Source: Noviherbaspirillum sedimenti
GTDB lineage: Bacteria; Pseudomonadota; Gammaproteobacteria; Burkholderiales; Burkholderiaceae_D
Length of the DNA stretch: 64,000 bases
NCBI RefSeq assembly: GCF_003590835.1
Contig: NZ_QYUQ01000002.1
Location: 1,488,001-1,552,000 of the forward strand
Direction: 5' to 3'
A program made the translations under genes and the position numbers. A model generated the notes under the pieces. The model made no database searches and was not told the origin of the DNA. It worked only from the letters and a program-made list of their open reading frames with translations. Below are positions 62,790 to 64,000 of the stretch, in pieces; within the stretch, counting starts at the first letter, position 1, and each line of letters starts with the position of its first letter.

Positions 62790-64000
62790 ATGACCATCCC
62801 CGCACCACCTGGCACCGTCTCCCTGTCGCAAGCCTTCCGCTTCTGGCTCAAGCTCGGCTTCATCAGTTTCGGCGGCCCGGCGGGACAGATCGCCATGATG
62901 CACGCCGAACTGGTTGAAAAGCGGCGCTGGATCTCGGAACAGCGCTTTCTGCATGCCCTGAACTATTGCATGCTGCTGCCTGGCCCGGAAGCCACCCAGC
63001 TGGCCGTCTACATTGGCTGGCTGATGCACAGGATGCGCGGCGGCATCATCGCCGGCGTGCTGTTCGTGCTGCCCTCGCTGCTGATCCTGATCGCGCTGTC
63101 GTGGATTTACCTTGCGTTCGGACATGTCGGCCTGGTGGCCGGCATCCTCTACGGCATCAAGCCGGCGGTCGTAGCCATTGTGCTGGCCGCCGCCTGGCGC
63201 ATCGGCTCACGCACCCTCAAAAACGGCTGGTTGATTGCCATCGCAACGACTGCATTCTTGTCAATTTCCCTCCTGCACCTGCCTTTCCCCTTCATCGTCC
63301 TGGCGGCGGCACTGCTGGGATTGCTTGGCGGACGCATTGCCCCCGCCATATTCAAGATCGGTGGCGGCCATCCCGCATCCCGCAGCCACGCCAGATTCGG
63401 ACCGGCGCTGATCGATGACGATACGCCGACACCGGCACATGCGCTTTTTTCCTGGGGCAAGCTGATTGGCCTGACGGTCTTCGGCATCGCGCTGGGCGCC
63501 GCTGTCTGGGGGGTGCTGGCGGCAATCTTCGGCGTCGCCACGCCAATGACGCAGATGGGCTGGTTCTTCACCAAGGCAGCAATGCTGACCTTTGGCGGCG
63601 CCTACGCGGTGCTGCCCTATGTCTACCAGGGTGGCGTCGAAACCTACCAGTGGCTGAGCGCCGCGCAAATGATCGACGGCCTGGCGCTGGGCGAAACCAC
63701 GCCGGGTCCGCTGATCATGATTGTCGCCTTCGTCGGCTTTGTCGGCGGCTGGACCAAGGCGATCTTCGGCCCGGACAGCCTGCTGATTGCCGGCACGCTG
63801 GGCGCCTGTGTGGCGACGTTCTTCACATTTTTACCGTCCTTCATTTTCATCCTGGCCGGCGGACCGCTGGTGGAATCGACGCGCGACAATATCCGCCTGA
63901 CGGCACCGTTGACCGCGATCTCGGCCGCGGTGGTCGGCGTCATCGTCAGCCTGGCGGTTTTTTTCGCCGAACACGTGTTCCGGCTGTCCTTGACGCTGGC
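62790..64000 (+). CDS. chrA: Chromate transporter, ChrA-type, 3' end outside window
   Basis: Open frame from ATG 62790 to the window end, over 400 codons without a stop. The CHR domain signature SFGGPAGQIAMMHAELVEKR in the first half and TFGGAYAVLPYVYQGGVETY with DGLALGETTPGPLIMIVAFV in the second show both halves of the long-chain form, in about ten to eleven hydrophobic helices. Family members export chromate, sometimes other anions. An in-frame ATG at 62751 is an alternative start. It is behind the rne terminator, so it has its own promoter. No chrB or chrC is seen. Confidence 0.88.
   Translation, partial: MTIPAPPGTVSLSQAFRFWLKLGFISFGGPAGQIAMMHAELVEKRRWISEQRFLHALNYCMLLPGPEATQLAVYIGWLMHRMRGGIIAGVLFVLPSLLILIALSWIYLAFGHVGLVAGILYGIKPAVVAIVLAAAWRIGSRTLKNGWLIAIATTAFLSISLLHLPFPFIVLAAALLGLLGGRIAPAIFKIGGGHPASRSHARFGPALIDDDTPTPAHALFSWGKLIGLTVFGIALGAAVWGVLAAIFGVATPMTQMGWFFTKAAMLTFGGAYAVLPYVYQGGVETYQWLSAAQMIDGLALGETTPGPLIMIVAFVGFVGGWTKAIFGPDSLLIAGTLGACVATFFTFLPSFIFILAGGPLVESTRDNIRLTAPLTAISAAVVGVIVSLAVFFAEHVFRLSLTL

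Noticed and set aside
1..64000. CRISPR arrays, rRNA genes, prophage blocks, replication origin
   Set aside because: No regularly spaced repeats, rRNA sequence, phage structural genes or DnaA-box cluster were found by reading.

Overview
The window is a chromosomal segment of a betaproteobacterium, most likely family Oxalobacteraceae (Herminiimonas/Collimonas/Janthinobacterium-like). This rests on gene order and protein character: pgsA-uvrC-nagZ-acpS-pdxJ-recO-era-rnc-lepB-lepA, rpoE-rseA-rseB-mucD, and fabF-acpP-fabG-fabD-fabH-plsX-rpmF. The genus is not decided by the sequence. The window has two very different halves that meet at a tRNA cluster near 31.8-32.2 kb.

Left half (about 1-31.7 kb): accessory DNA scarred by transposition. 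It opens with a partial AraC-type regulator and an IS3-type transposase remnant. Next comes a complete IS66-family element (2131-5240) with perfect 8-bp target duplications and an extra pRiA4b ORF-3-like passenger gene. From 5.3 to 24.4 kb lies a catabolic and transport cluster: rubredoxin, SDR, cytochrome P450, two SnoaL/NTF2-like proteins, an Old-Yellow-Enzyme-type reductase, a 2Fe-2S ferredoxin with its FAD reductase, an EthD-like protein, an E2 acyltransferase split from its lipoyl domain, an acyl-CoA ligase and an acetoacetate-decarboxylase-family protein. It ends in an envelope module of RND/MMPL transporter, YCF48-type beta-propeller, DUF1329 and DUF1302. P450, ferredoxin and reductase form a class I monooxygenase chain. 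The ligase, SDR and E2 genes suggest CoA-dependent breakdown of a hydrophobic, perhaps alicyclic or terpenoid/steroid-like substrate; that substrate is inference. Decay is widespread: fragments of a second P450, a second acyl-CoA ligase, an acyl-CoA dehydrogenase and a quinone oxidoreductase, and a frameshift at a C8 tract in DUF1302.

From 25.5 to 31.7 kb are a second OYE-type reductase with a divergent LysR regulator, a HigBA-like toxin-antitoxin locus whose toxin has two stop codons while antitoxin and palindromic operator are intact, a frameshifted AbiEi-type relic, a Fic protein with Asn in place of the catalytic His, and a small HTH protein.

Right half (31.8-64 kb): compact housekeeping DNA with many 4-nt stop/start overlaps. 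It holds tRNA-Gly, tRNA-Gly and tRNA-Cys, the phospholipid/repair/RNA-processing block, the envelope-stress operon rpoE-rseA-rseB-mucD with a candidate sigma-E promoter, the fatty acid synthesis operon with rpmF and yceD, maf, an RsmI-like methyltransferase, sppA, a Rieske protein, a HAD phosphatase, rluC, rne with a long leader and strong terminator, and the 5' part of a chrA-type chromate transporter cut by the window end. No CRISPR array, rRNA, integrase or replication origin was seen.
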